From: Thermus caldilimi | Lineage (GTDB): Bacteria; Deinococcota; Deinococci; Deinococcales; Thermaceae | Direction of reading: 5' to 3' | NCBI RefSeq assembly: GCF_004684245.1 | Contig: NZ_CP038452.1 | Span: forward strand, 1,226,796 to 1,290,795 | DNA length: 64,000 nucleotides | Part shown: in pieces, positions 48,949-57,320 of the stretch | Position numbering within the stretch: position 1 is the first letter of the stretch | How the letters are laid out: each line of letters begins with the position of its first letter | Made by a program: the position numbers and the translations under genes | Notes under the pieces: generated by a model | What the model saw: only the letters and a program-made list of their open reading frames with translations | What the model was told of the DNA's origin: nothing | Databases searched by the model: none

Positions 48949-49080
48949 GTGGTTCCGGCCATCCTTCTTAGGACCGCGCTCGGCGCGGTCCTCCAGATTG
49001 TGGGGCTGCCAGTGTGGGTGGCCACGCTGGCAGCTATGGGACTCGGAACCGCCGTGCTCGCAAGCCGGGCGCGGCGGTAA
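48949..49080 (+). CDS. Very small hydrophobic protein
   Basis: A 43-residue protein starting at a GTG that follows AAGGAGGAGGGAGAGG. It has one or two hydrophobic stretches (PAILLRTALGAVLQIVGLP and VWVATLAAMGLGTAV) and ends in SRARR. No family recognised. A small membrane peptide is likely if it is translated. It converges on the membrane gene at 49114. Confidence 0.4.
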   Translation: MVPAILLRTALGAVLQIVGLPVWVATLAAMGLGTAVLASRARR

Positions 49081-49113
49081 GGCGAGAAGCCACCACCACC
49101 ACCACCCGGCAGC

Positions 49114-49839
49114 CTACCGGCTGCCGGGCTCCGCTTTGCCGCACAGCTCAACGGCCCGCCGCACCGCCACCGCCCCGGCCCGGAGCTCCTCCTCCGTGGG
49201 CGGGCGCAGGAAGAGGAGCTGGATCCGGAGGAGGAGGCGGTGAAGGGGAGAATGGGGGCGGGAGCGTGCCCAACCGCGAAGCTGGTCTCCCAAGGCAAGG
49301 GCCAGAGGAAGAACGCCTACCGGGGGCAGGACCAGGAAAAGGGGGATAGCCACCAGGGCGGCAGCGGCGAAGAGCACGGAGCCGCAGGCCCAGCTCCAGT
49401 CGGTAACCTCCTCGGCCAGGTAGCGGTAATCGTCCTCCCAGCGCTCCCCGTCGCACCAGCGGGCCACGGCCTCGAGGACCCGGTGCTCGAGGGCGTGGTG
49501 GCGGAGAACCTGAGGAAAGGGTTGCAGAACGGCGGTCCAGAAGGCGAGGACAAGGAGCGGCATTAGAGCGTACTCGGGGCGGGACGGCCCCGCCCACCAG
49601 AGGGTGCTGAGGGCGAAGAGGGCAGTCAGGAGCAGGAGGAGGTTGGGGTTCTCGGAAAAAGCGGAGGTGGAGCGCACGGTGGCCGCTGCCTGCCAGCCCT
49701 CCTTCCCCTTGCGCAAGACAATGCGGACGGCTTTTCCTTCGCTCAGGATCACCTCGCCGAAGAAGCCCCAGAGGCGCGCGCCGCCCGTGAGGGCCACCGC
49801 CCGCTTGGGGCTCCTCTTCTCCAAACCCTGGGCCTGCAT
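49114..49839 (-). CDS. Membrane protein, possibly DUF1385-like
   Basis: A protein of about 241 residues with a soluble N-terminus (ARLWGFFGEVILSEGKAVRIVLRKG), two membrane helices (about 67-105), a HHALEHRVLEAVARWCDGE segment, further helices (about 150-185) and a basic C-terminus. The alternation and the AxEHRVLEA piece recall DUF1385 (YqhQ) proteins, but only weakly. The start is uncertain; the ATG at 49839 is used. It diverges from the repeat-rich exported protein gene with almost no space between. Confidence 0.5.
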   Translation of the reverse strand: MQAQGLEKRSPKRAVALTGGARLWGFFGEVILSEGKAVRIVLRKGKEGWQAAATVRSTSAFSENPNLLLLLTALFALSTLWWAGPSRPEYALMPLLVLAFWTAVLQPFPQVLRHHALEHRVLEAVARWCDGERWEDDYRYLAEEVTDWSWACGSVLFAAAALVAIPLFLVLPPVGVLPLALALGDQLRGWARSRPHSPLHRLLLRIQLLFLRPPTEEELRAGAVAVRRAVELCGKAEPGSR

Positions 49840-49878
49840 GGAAGCATCATAGCCCTGCAGTCGGTCTCCCCGGCCCAA

Positions 49879-50616
49879 GTGTCGGTGAAGTCCTACGACA
49901 CCTCAACGGTGTCCGCCGCCTACTCCGGCCCCCTGCCGGGCACCCTGTGCGAGGACGGAAGCTGCCGCCAGGTCGCCCCCGGGGCCTACACTGCCCCCGC
50001 TTCCCAGCTCCTCCGCACCTACACTCAGACCCGCACGGAAAGTTGCCCCTCCGGCTACACCGGGAGCGTCACCGTCACCGAAACCTGGCAGGACTGGAAG
50101 GTCTGGAGCCCGGACGTGGTGGGGGTGTCCTCGAGGGGGACGGCGGGGTTCACCTCGAGGGTGGAGAGCCGGCTGGTGAACACGAGCACACAGAATAACT
50201 GTGAGTTGATAAGAGAGCCACCAGAGCCGCCCACACAAACCACCCAGACGACAGACCCCAGCAACCAGACGACAGACCCCAGCAACCAGAGCACGAACCC
50301 CAGCAACCAGAGCACAGACCCTTCGCAATCCACGCTAGATCAACCCACTACCACGCTAGATCAACTTACCACGTTAGATCAACTTACCACCCAAACAAAC
50401 ACGGATGCCTCCCAAAGCAACGGGAACCAGGACGACGGAGGTGGGGAGGGAGGGCTGGACCTCCAGGTCACCAGTAGCGGAACGGGCAAGTGGATCTGGC
50501 TCCCTCAGCCAATGCCGGAGAAGGGCTTGTCCACCGCCTCTGGCAGGAAGCGCTGGTCGGAGAGGAGGAAGGAGGAGATCGCAGAGAGCCTCCTTACCCG
50601 GCGCTTCCTCTGGTGA
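49879..50616 (+). CDS. Exported repeat-rich protein of unknown function, likely 5'-truncated
   Basis: A frame of 245 residues from a GTG. The first 110 residues form a domain with a paired-Cys segment (CEDGSCRQ) and aromatic strands. Then comes a low-complexity Thr/Asn/Gln/Ser/Pro linker (about 112-190) built from 7-residue and 6-residue repeats, and a basic tail. Codons upstream in the same frame look like the end of a signal peptide (IALQSVSPAQ), but no start codon is in reach. The gene may therefore have lost its true N-terminus to the adjacent inverted gene. Function unknown. Confidence 0.5.
   Translation: MSVKSYDTSTVSAAYSGPLPGTLCEDGSCRQVAPGAYTAPASQLLRTYTQTRTESCPSGYTGSVTVTETWQDWKVWSPDVVGVSSRGTAGFTSRVESRLVNTSTQNNCELIREPPEPPTQTTQTTDPSNQTTDPSNQSTNPSNQSTDPSQSTLDQPTTTLDQLTTLDQLTTQTNTDASQSNGNQDDGGGEGGLDLQVTSSGTGKWIWLPQPMPEKGLSTASGRKRWSERRKEEIAESLLTRRFLW
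50248..50388 (+). repeat. Two in-frame minisatellites (21 nt and 18 nt)
   Basis: Units of 21 nt (core ACAGACCCCAGCAACCAG) start at 50248, 50269 and 50290, with a partial fourth at 50311. Next come units of 18-21 nt (core ACGCTAGATCAACTTACC) at 50332, 50353 and 50371. Both keep the reading frame of the exported protein, encoding the Thr/Ser/Asn-rich linker. Confidence 0.85.
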
Positions 50617-50643
50617 GCCCGCCCTCATCTTCAGGCGGGTACC

Positions 50644-51702
50644 ATGTTCTTGGAGGTGAGGAAGCAGATGGTTCAAGTGGCGCGCATCCGTTGGCTGGTC
50701 CAGATGGGCGTTGCCCTGAGCATCCTTGGGGCGCAGGCAGCCTCGGCCATCACCTGGCAGGAGGGCTGGAACCTGGTGGTGCGAGTGGAGCGGGGGGACC
50801 AGGAGGCGGCCAAGTACCTGATCGACGCCTACAACCAGGGGGACCCCGACGCGGGCACGGCCATCGGGGTCCTCTACCTGAACGGCGTGGCCTACCCCAG
50901 GGACCTGGGAAGGGCCAAGAGCTACTTTGACTGGGCCCGTTCGCGGGGAAGCGGCTGGGCCAGCGCCATGCTGGTGGTGCTCCACGGGAACGGGTATGGC
51001 GTTCCGGCGGACGATAAGCTAGCCTTGACCTTCGCGGACGAGGCTGCGCAGAGGGGGTACCCCGGGGGCAGAACCCTCCAAGCCCGGGGAACGTTGCTCG
51101 GCTTGAGGGGGCGTCCTTCACAGGAGCAGCTGGCGGCGAGCGCAGCCGCCATCCAGGCGGGTGCGGCCCAGGGGGAGCCCATCAGCCTCTCCGCCCTGGC
51201 CCGGCTCTACTTCACCGGCTTCCCCCCCGGCAACATCCCCAAGGACTGGGCCAAGGCCCGGGCGCTTTGGGAAGAGGCCATGGGCAAGGGCTACCTGCTC
51301 GCGGGGAACTTCCTCATTGCCATGTACTACTACGGCTACGGCGGGCCTGCCGACCAGGCCAAAGCCATCGCCTTAGCAAAGCGGCTGGCGGGGCTGGACC
51401 TCTTCGGGGAAGCCTTTCTCGCCACCGCCTACTACTTCGGGGTGGCCGGGGAGCCTCAGGACCCGAAGAAGGCATGCCCCTTGGCCCAGAAGACCCGTGA
51501 GTACGTTCAGGGTATGGCCATCTACGCCCTCTGCCTCCTCGAGGGGCACCTGCCGGGCGGCCGGGCCCAGGGCTACGCCTGGCTCCTGAAGGCCGCCGCT
51601 GGTGGGAACGACCTGGCCAAGTCCCTGGCCCCGGAGTGGGAGAAGCGGCTGACCAAGGAAGAGGTCGATGAGGCCAAGCGCCTCCTCCCTAACCTCAAGT
51701 AG
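50644..51702 (+). CDS. Exported Sel1-like repeat protein
   Basis: A 352-residue protein with a signal peptide (about residues 10-35, cut after ASA). The mature part is a row of Sel1-like repeats, helical hairpins of about 36 residues with patterns such as DAGTAIGVLYLNGVAYPRDLGRAKSYFDWA and AYAWLLKAAAGGNDLAKSL. These are protein-binding scaffolds. A MVQVARIRWL start eight codons in is a fair alternative. Its end overlaps the HTTM-DCC gene by 35 bases, suggesting joint expression. Confidence 0.8.
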   Translation: MFLEVRKQMVQVARIRWLVQMGVALSILGAQAASAITWQEGWNLVVRVERGDQEAAKYLIDAYNQGDPDAGTAIGVLYLNGVAYPRDLGRAKSYFDWARSRGSGWASAMLVVLHGNGYGVPADDKLALTFADEAAQRGYPGGRTLQARGTLLGLRGRPSQEQLAASAAAIQAGAAQGEPISLSALARLYFTGFPPGNIPKDWAKARALWEEAMGKGYLLAGNFLIAMYYYGYGGPADQAKAIALAKRLAGLDLFGEAFLATAYYFGVAGEPQDPKKACPLAQKTREYVQGMAIYALCLLEGHLPGGRAQGYAWLLKAAAGGNDLAKSLAPEWEKRLTKEEVDEAKRLLPNLK

Positions 51703-53437
51703 GCGCTCCCCCCTCGAGGGCCTCCGCCCCTACCTGCTCCATCCCCTGGCCCTGGCCCCGGGGGGGCTCTTCCTCTTCCGGGCGGGGTTGGGCCTGGTCC
51801 TCCTGCAGGACCTCCTGCGGATGCTCCCCTGGTGGGGGGCCTTCTTCTCCGACGGGGGCCTCCTCTCCCGGGACCAGGTGATGGGCCTCTCCCCTCCCCG
51901 GGTGCCCCTCTTCTTCGGGGGGGAGGCGTGGAACGCCGCCCTCTACGGCCTCCTCATCCTCCTGGCCCTGGCCTACACCGTGGGCTTCCGGGCCCGCTGG
52001 ACGGGCCTCCTGGCGGGGGTGCTGGCCCTGGGGCTCATGGACCGCAACCCCTGGCTCTGGAACACGGGGCACCAGCTGGTGCCCGCCTTCCTGCTCCTCT
52101 CCACCCTCCTGCCTCTGGAGGCGGGCTACGGGTGGGACCGGGCCCTCCTGCGGCGGGCTCCGCCCCCCGCCCTGGTGAGCCTGGGGGCCCTGCCCTTCCT
52201 GCTCGTCCTCTTCGCCGCCTACCTGGTGAACGCCGCCGCCAAGGACCTGGGGAGCTACTTCCTCCGGGGGGATGCGGTGGCGGGGGCCCTGGTGAGCTCC
52301 CACGGCTCGGTGCTGGGGGTGCTGCTGATGGAGCGGCTCCCCGGGCTCCTGCCCTGGCTTTCCCGCTACACCTTCCTGGTGGAGGCGGGGGCACCCTTCC
52401 TCCTCTTCCTGCCCTTCTGGCCCCTGAGGCTCTTGGGAGTCCTCCTCCTCATGAGCCTGCACGTGGGCTTTGCCCTCTTCCTGGACGTGGGCCACTTCCC
52501 CTTCGTCATGCTCTCCGCCCTCTCCCTCCTCCTCCCGCCCCAGGTCTTCGCCCGGCTCCCCGCCCCCAGGCTCCCCCAGGCGGTGGTGCACTACGACGGG
52601 GCCTGCGGCTTCTGCAAGCGGGTGTCGGAGGTGCTTCGGGGGCTTCTCCTGGCGCGGGCGGAGATCGTCCCCGCGGAAGGGGAGGCCCTGGCCCTGATGG
52701 AGGCCCGGCGGAGCTGGGTGGTGGAGGTGGAGGGGCGTCGGTACACGGAGGGGCGGGGCTTCCTGGGCCTCCTCCTGGCCTCCCCCTTCCGCCCTCTGGC
52801 CCTCCTCTGGCGGCTCCCCGGCTTCCCCTGGCTGGCGGACCGGGCCTACCGCCTGGTGGCCGACCGCAGGCCCTCCCCGGGGTGGACCCTAGCCCACCTG
52901 CCCCACCGGGAGCTCCGCCCCAACCCCCTCCCGGCGGTCCTCCTGGCCCTGGCCTTCAGCGGGGTCTACGGCTACCTGAGCTGGAAGGGCCTGGTGGAGG
53001 CCTACCGGGGGGTGCGGCCCGAGGTGTCCACCACCCTGGGGAGCCTGGGCCTGGACCTGCGCTGGGGGCACTTCGCCCCCACGCCCCCAGGCCGCAAGGA
53101 CTGGGTGCAGGCCCAGGGGGTGACGGTGGTGGGCCAGGTGGTGGACCCCTGGCGCTGGATGCTCCTGGGGGAGGCGGCCTACCGGGAGGAGGTTCCCCGC
53201 TTCCCCGTCCTCCTCTCCGGGGGGGAACACTGGCGCAAGTTCTGGTGGGGGACTTGGCGGGGCAAGCCCGCGGATGAGGCCCGCATGGAGGCCCTGGCCC
53301 TCTACCTCTGCCAGGCTTGGAACAGGAGGCACGGGGGGGCGGAGCGGCTCCACACGGTCACGGTCTACTGGGGCACCGCAGCCCCCCAGGCGGAGAGGCC
53401 CCGCCTGAAACCCATGCGCAGCGAGGTGTGCCCGTGA
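51668..53437 (+). CDS. HTTM-domain membrane protein fused to a DCC thiol-oxidoreductase domain
   Basis: A 589-residue fusion. Residues about 20-295 form the multi-helix HTTM domain, the membrane part related to vitamin K-dependent gamma-carboxylase (FRAGLGLVLLQDLL, WNTGHQLVPAFLLLSTLL). Residues about 303-420 are a DCC/DUF393 thioredoxin-like domain with its signature YDGACGFCKR (Cys near 313 and 316). A further membrane helix (about 425-448) and a soluble C-terminal domain (about 450-589) follow. The function of bacterial HTTM-DCC proteins is not established. It is coupled to the Sel1 gene and overlaps the Cys-rich gene. Confidence 0.82.
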   Translation: MRPSASSLTSSRRSPLEGLRPYLLHPLALAPGGLFLFRAGLGLVLLQDLLRMLPWWGAFFSDGGLLSRDQVMGLSPPRVPLFFGGEAWNAALYGLLILLALAYTVGFRARWTGLLAGVLALGLMDRNPWLWNTGHQLVPAFLLLSTLLPLEAGYGWDRALLRRAPPPALVSLGALPFLLVLFAAYLVNAAAKDLGSYFLRGDAVAGALVSSHGSVLGVLLMERLPGLLPWLSRYTFLVEAGAPFLLFLPFWPLRLLGVLLLMSLHVGFALFLDVGHFPFVMLSALSLLLPPQVFARLPAPRLPQAVVHYDGACGFCKRVSEVLRGLLLARAEIVPAEGEALALMEARRSWVVEVEGRRYTEGRGFLGLLLASPFRPLALLWRLPGFPWLADRAYRLVADRRPSPGWTLAHLPHRELRPNPLPAVLLALAFSGVYGYLSWKGLVEAYRGVRPEVSTTLGSLGLDLRWGHFAPTPPGRKDWVQAQGVTVVGQVVDPWRWMLLGEAAYREEVPRFPVLLSGGEHWRKFWWGTWRGKPADEARMEALALYLCQAWNRRHGGAERLHTVTVYWGTAAPQAERPRLKPMRSEVCP

Positions 53438-54141
53438 AGGGGAAGGTGTCTTTGCTGATCCTGCTTTTGGCGCTGACGGCCCTGGCCTTCGGGGTGGGCT
53501 ACGTGCTGGCCGCCCGCTACCAGCGGGGCCCGGGAGCCCCCGCCTACCGCCAGGGCCAGGGGTTGGCCTTCCTGCCCCCCGCCCTGGCCTCGGCCCTGTG
53601 CCGGGCCTCGGAGGGGCAGGCCCTCTGCCTGCGGGGGTACTTCGCCGCCCGCATCCCCCAGGAGGTCCAGGGCCTCCCCGAGCGGTACTGCCAGGGGCTT
53701 TCCGGCCCCGCCGCCCGGGCCTGCTCCGAGGTGATGGGCCTGCGCCTGGTGATCTTCCCCTCCTCGGTGCGGCTGTGCGAGCGCCTGCCCGACCCCGAAG
53801 CCTGCGCCCGCTACGTGGGCCGGGGGGCCTACGCCCGGGGAGGCGAGGCCAGGGTCAAGGAGGAGTGCGGGAAGGTGCGGGGCCCCCTGCTCTTTAACTG
53901 CCAGGTGGGAGCGGCCATGGAGATGGTGGAGCGGCGGCCCAAGGAGAACCTCCAGGCCGCCTGGCGCCTCTGCGAGGGGGCCAACCCCGACGGGGCGGTG
54001 TGCACCGGGGCCCTGGGAAGCGCCCTGCTCTCGGCGGTCAAGGACAGGAAGCGGGCGGAGGGCCTCTGCCTGGACCTGCCTCCCCTCCAGGCCGCCCGGT
54101 GCGCCGCCGGGGTGGAGGAGGCGGCAAAGGAAAGGCGCTGA
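53434..54141 (+). CDS. Membrane-anchored Cys-rich extracytoplasmic protein
   Basis: A 235-residue protein from a GTG that overlaps the HTTM-DCC stop (GTGA). An N-terminal membrane anchor (about 4-26) is followed by a helical domain with twelve cysteines, paired at intervals of about 6-14 residues (for example LCRASEGQALC, YCQGLSGPAARAC, LCERLPDPEAC, LCEGANPDGAVC). Even number and spacing point to disulfide-linked helical hairpins. The adjacent DCC thiol domain is an obvious candidate partner. No family recognised. Confidence 0.7.
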   Translation: MKGKVSLLILLLALTALAFGVGYVLAARYQRGPGAPAYRQGQGLAFLPPALASALCRASEGQALCLRGYFAARIPQEVQGLPERYCQGLSGPAARACSEVMGLRLVIFPSSVRLCERLPDPEACARYVGRGAYARGGEARVKEECGKVRGPLLFNCQVGAAMEMVERRPKENLQAAWRLCEGANPDGAVCTGALGSALLSAVKDRKRAEGLCLDLPPLQAARCAAGVEEAAKERR

Positions 54142-54153
54142 GGGGTTGAGAAA

Positions 54154-54178
54154 GGGGGCGGGGGACACCCCCGCCCCC
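54154..54178. terminator. Terminator between Cys-rich and CAP-like genes
   Basis: GGGGGCGGGGG pairs with CCCCCGCCCCC around ACA. It lies between convergent genes and could end transcripts from both sides. Confidence 0.65.
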
Positions 54179-54191
54179 CTCCCCGTTGCCC

Positions 54192-55580
54192 CTAGTTTGT
54201 AGGCCAGAGGTTCTCCTGGGTTTCCACCTGGAAGCGCCAGGTCTTCTCCCACACCTGGGAGCCGATCCGAGCCTTCAGGTAGACCTCGTACTCGGCCCCG
54301 GGGGTGAGGGGCTCGCGGGGAAGGACGATGACCGCCCCCAAATCGTTGAGTATCGAGAGGGCCGCGTTCCGCCAGAAGTCGCGGTCATCCCAGTACTGCA
54401 GGCTCCCGTAGGCGCAGACCGGGTTCACCGCCCCGTCGGACACCCTCACCAGCCTGGCCTCCAGGACCTCGGTGTCCGCCCGGGCGAAGGTCATGAGGGT
54501 GACGGGGAAGCCGAAGGGCCGTAGCCCGCTGGCGTTCCAGTCGATCCCCGGCTGGCTGAAGAAGGGGCGCTGCCTGGGAACTTCGGGGTGGAGGCAGGGG
54601 TAGGCGGGATTGGGGTTTTCGTAGCCGTCGAAGGAGGCCACGGGTACCCGCATCCCCGGGACGGGGAAGGGCACCTCCTGCACCCCAGGGTTCGGGGTCG
54701 ATGAGGAGGAGAAGTAGGGGAGGGTAGCCCGAGTGTGGCCGAAGATTACCCCGTTCCAGGGGAGCACGTCCCGGTAGATGCCCGAGCCCACCTGCAGGGA
54801 CCAGGGGTAGATGAGGCCGAAGCGATGGAAGGGGGCGGCGATCCACCAGTTGACCGGGCTTTGGTCCGGAGACCAAGAGGCTCGCCCGTTCTGTAGACCA
54901 AGGCTCCCCCATTCGTTGCCCACCCGCCCCGCACTCCGGCCCTCCCCGCTGGAAAAAGGTTGGGAGAGGTCCTCATCGTGGGGGAGCCTACTGGCACCGT
55001 TCATCACGCTGTACCGGCTGTGGAGCCAGCCCCGCCAGGCCCACTCCGGGTCCTCCTCCACGCCGGGGAGCCCGGCCCGGGCGCGCCACTCCCGCAGGGC
55101 AGCCACCGCCCCCTGCCCCTCGCTGGGAATGCGCAGGTACACGGGGAAGGTCCACTCCCTGCCCTTCTCGTCCACCGCCACCAGCTCCCACTTGAAGGGC
55201 CCCTGGGGCAGGGCGTCCTGGGCCACGCTGAGGGTGAAGGTGGCCTCGAGGTTGGTGGCGGTGAGGGTGAACCGCTCCCGGGTGTGCTCCACCCCGGGGT
55301 AGCGGGTGGCGTCCCAGCCGGGGCAGTAGCTCGTGCCCTTGGCGCAGGGGTCGGCCAGGCGCAGGTAGACCTCAGCACTCTCCGCCCCCTGGGCCAGGCG
55401 GACCTTCACCTGGCGGGTCTCGCCGGGGCGGGCCTCGAGGAGCTCCCCCGTCCCGGCCAGGGCCTCCACGGGGGGCCTGGGGGTCTGGACGAGGTTCTGG
55501 CAGGCGGAGAGGAGGAGGGCCAGAGCCGAGAGGGCCGCAAGGGTTAGCCGGGGCAAAGGCAAGAGGCTTTTCCTGCGCAT
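54192..55580 (-). CDS. CAP-superfamily-like lipoprotein
   Basis: A 462-residue protein with a lipoprotein signal (LALLLSAC, lipid Cys27). Residues about 45-150 form a beta-rich domain. About 160-345 resemble a divergent CAP/SCP domain (LREWRARAGLPGVEEDPEWAWRGWLHSRYSVMNG, then LPHDEDL and GNEWGSLG, where His and Glu may be the CAP ligands). The last 100 residues look like a beta-sandwich. It would be outer- or inner-membrane attached and act outside the cytoplasm. Function unknown. Confidence 0.65.
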   Translation of the reverse strand: MRRKSLLPLPRLTLAALSALALLLSACQNLVQTPRPPVEALAGTGELLEARPGETRQVKVRLAQGAESAEVYLRLADPCAKGTSYCPGWDATRYPGVEHTRERFTLTATNLEATFTLSVAQDALPQGPFKWELVAVDEKGREWTFPVYLRIPSEGQGAVAALREWRARAGLPGVEEDPEWAWRGWLHSRYSVMNGASRLPHDEDLSQPFSSGEGRSAGRVGNEWGSLGLQNGRASWSPDQSPVNWWIAAPFHRFGLIYPWSLQVGSGIYRDVLPWNGVIFGHTRATLPYFSSSSTPNPGVQEVPFPVPGMRVPVASFDGYENPNPAYPCLHPEVPRQRPFFSQPGIDWNASGLRPFGFPVTLMTFARADTEVLEARLVRVSDGAVNPVCAYGSLQYWDDRDFWRNAALSILNDLGAVIVLPREPLTPGAEYEVYLKARIGSQVWEKTWRFQVETQENLWPTN

Positions 55581-55720
55581 GCTGTCATTTTACGGCTTCT
55601 TGTTTTTGGTCCACTTCTTGGAGTTTGGGAGGCTCATCTGCAGGAATAGAGAAACCTGGAAGAGCATTGGAGTTCCCAAAGGCCCTCAGATGCGGCTACT
55701 TGCTGTGATAAGATAGCTAC

Positions 55721-55981
55721 ATGGAACGGGTGCCCCTCCGCCTCCTCAAGAACCGTCTGGGCTTTTACCTGCGCAAGGTGCGCCAAGGGGAGAGCCTGCT
55801 CCTGACGGACCGGGGGAGGCCCGTGGCCCGCCTGGTACCCGAAGGCTCAGGCCTCGAGGCCCGCCTCCAGGCTCTGGCCACCTTGGGCCTTCTAGACCTG
55901 GGGGAGGGGCGGCTTCCCGACCGGGAGCCTGTGGCCTATAGCCGGGCCAGCGTGGCGGATCTCCTGGTGGAGGAGCGGTAG
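55721..55981 (+). CDS. Phd/YefM-like antitoxin
   Basis: An 86-residue antitoxin. The N-terminus reads VPLRLLKNRLGFYLRKVRQGESLLLTDRGRPVARLVP, the Phd/YefM DNA-binding fold, and the C-terminal half binds and neutralises the toxin. Its stop overlaps the GTG of the PIN toxin by one base (TAGTG). TAAGAT just upstream of the ATG may be the promoter -10 box. The pair is probably autoregulated, as is usual. Confidence 0.85.
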   Translation: MERVPLRLLKNRLGFYLRKVRQGESLLLTDRGRPVARLVPEGSGLEARLQALATLGLLDLGEGRLPDREPVAYSRASVADLLVEER

Positions 55982-56421
55982 TGGCCCCGGTGGTCTACCT
56001 GGACACCAGCGCCCTGGTCAAGCGCTACGTGGCCGAGGCGGGCAGCGACGAGGTGCGGACCCTCCTTCGCGGGGCTGAGACCGTGGGCACCGCGGCGGTG
56101 GCCCAGGTGGAGATGGCCGCCGCCCTGGCCAAAGCGGTGCGCACGGGAGCCCTGGCGCGGGAGGAGGGCCAAAGCGCCTTGGGTGCGTTCCTGGAGGACT
56201 GGCCCCGCTTGCACCGCCTGCGGGTGACCGATCTCCTCCTGGAGATGGCGCGGGACCTGGCCTGGCGGGAAGGTCTGCGGGGCTATGACGCCACCCATCT
56301 GGCCGCGGCCCTTCTCTGGCAGGAGGCCTTAGGAGAGCCTGTCCTCATGGCCACCTTTGATGTGGGGCTTTGGCGGGTGGCGGCAAAGTACCTGAAGGTA
56401 TGGCCTCCGGATATGGCTTAA
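55981..56421 (+). CDS. PIN-domain toxin (VapC-like ribonuclease)
   Basis: A 146-residue PIN nuclease with the full acidic set: Asp8 (VYLDTSALVKRYV), Glu near 43 (AAVAQVEMAAAL), Asp near 101 (RGYDATHLAAAL) and Asp near 122 (LMATFDVGLWRVA). VapC toxins cut tRNA or rRNA when freed from the antitoxin. Starts at GTG directly overlapping the antitoxin stop. The 209 bp after it show no gene. Confidence 0.87.
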   Translation: MAPVVYLDTSALVKRYVAEAGSDEVRTLLRGAETVGTAAVAQVEMAAALAKAVRTGALAREEGQSALGAFLEDWPRLHRLRVTDLLLEMARDLAWREGLRGYDATHLAAALLWQEALGEPVLMATFDVGLWRVAAKYLKVWPPDMA

Positions 56422-56630
56422 GGGATGGGGTGTAAGGTGCCTTCCCCTTGGCAAACCAGCTCCGCGCTTCGTCTCCACGGGATGAACGTGCTGGAGCGCT
56501 TGCCGCGAAACGAAGAAGCCAGGTAAACCCCACACCCCTCGTTCCACCCGTTGTTAGGTGCCTCCGTCGCGGTTGGGAGCCGTGATAAGGTTGGGTTCGA
56601 GCCTCCCGTACCCCGATTTACCGTGAAAAC

Positions 56631-57320
56631 CTAGCATTGATCGCAACCGCAGATATCCAAGCCTCCGCAAGGACGAGGCTCATTCATGAGCTCTTTGCGC
56701 ATGACGCATGTAAAGTAGGCGAGGGCCTCACCGGAAAGCAGGGGATGATTGAAGCTCCCGAGGGCTACGGTTAGTTTCCGCTCCTTTTTCCTGATTATTT
56801 CTGTGATGTAGAAAAACTCAAAGTGCACCCTGCCCGGCTTTGGAGGTGCAGAAAAGGGAGTTGGCAACCCAACACCCCCTCGAATTCCAAGGGAACTACG
56901 AGGAACATCGAGCCAAAGGGACTGCAACTTAAGCATCACCGGTATCCAGTACTGTCCGTGACCGCGCCAGTGAGTGTAGGTATAACCCCAGACGCCTTTG
57001 ATCTCGGCCAGATGAACTGTGGGGCGCGCGGGAGTAATGTTCACAACCACTTTTAGGCTGGATAAGCTGGATGGTGTGCTTCCAGATAAGCGATGTGTGG
57101 CTATAACCTCAATAATCTTGCTTTCAGCCAAGTGCCATGGCACTCCTAACTTGCTCCACACTCCTGGAGGGAGGCAACCCTGGTCATCCAAAGTGGCAGT
57201 CGATGAAGTGGGGAGCAAAAGACCATGGGCTTTAGCAGGCTCTACCACGATGTCGTCTATATTCAGACCAGCCAGAAGGGTATAAGTTCCTCCGCTGACT
57301 TCGTAAAGACCAAACGGCAT
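56631..57320 (-). CDS. Unknown protein in lower-GC DNA
   Basis: A 229-residue protein with no recognised family. The ATG at 57320 follows AGGAGGTGTAT, a strong ribosome site. Base composition and codon use are clearly lower in GC than the neighbours (many AAC, ATA, TTA-type codons), which suggests transfer from another lineage. Content: mixed strand-like segments (SKIIEVIATHRL, LKVVVNITPARPTVHL), a basic patch (IRKKERKLTVAL) and a C-terminal Cys cluster (CGGLDICGCDQC) that could bind metal or form disulfides. No signal peptide or membrane segment. Confidence 0.6.
   Translation of the reverse strand: MPFGLYEVSGGTYTLLAGLNIDDIVVEPAKAHGLLLPTSSTATLDDQGCLPPGVWSKLGVPWHLAESKIIEVIATHRLSGSTPSSLSSLKVVVNITPARPTVHLAEIKGVWGYTYTHWRGHGQYWIPVMLKLQSLWLDVPRSSLGIRGGVGLPTPFSAPPKPGRVHFEFFYITEIIRKKERKLTVALGSFNHPLLSGEALAYFTCVMRKELMNEPRPCGGLDICGCDQC

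Noticed and set aside
50248-50388. Possible CRISPR array
   Set aside because: Repeats are adjacent without unique spacers, are 18-21 nt, keep the reading frame and encode a protein linker. No cas gene is in the window.
48889-50616. Filamentous phage (inovirus) remnant
   Set aside because: A small membrane peptide next to a repeat-linker protein suggested coat and adsorption proteins. However, no zonula-occludens-type ATPase or replication protein is present, and the small protein lacks the acidic N-terminus of coat proteins.
56560-56630. tRNA-like 3' end (GGGTTCGAGC)
   Set aside because: The T-stem does not pair properly, and no acceptor, D-arm or anticodon arm can be built around it.
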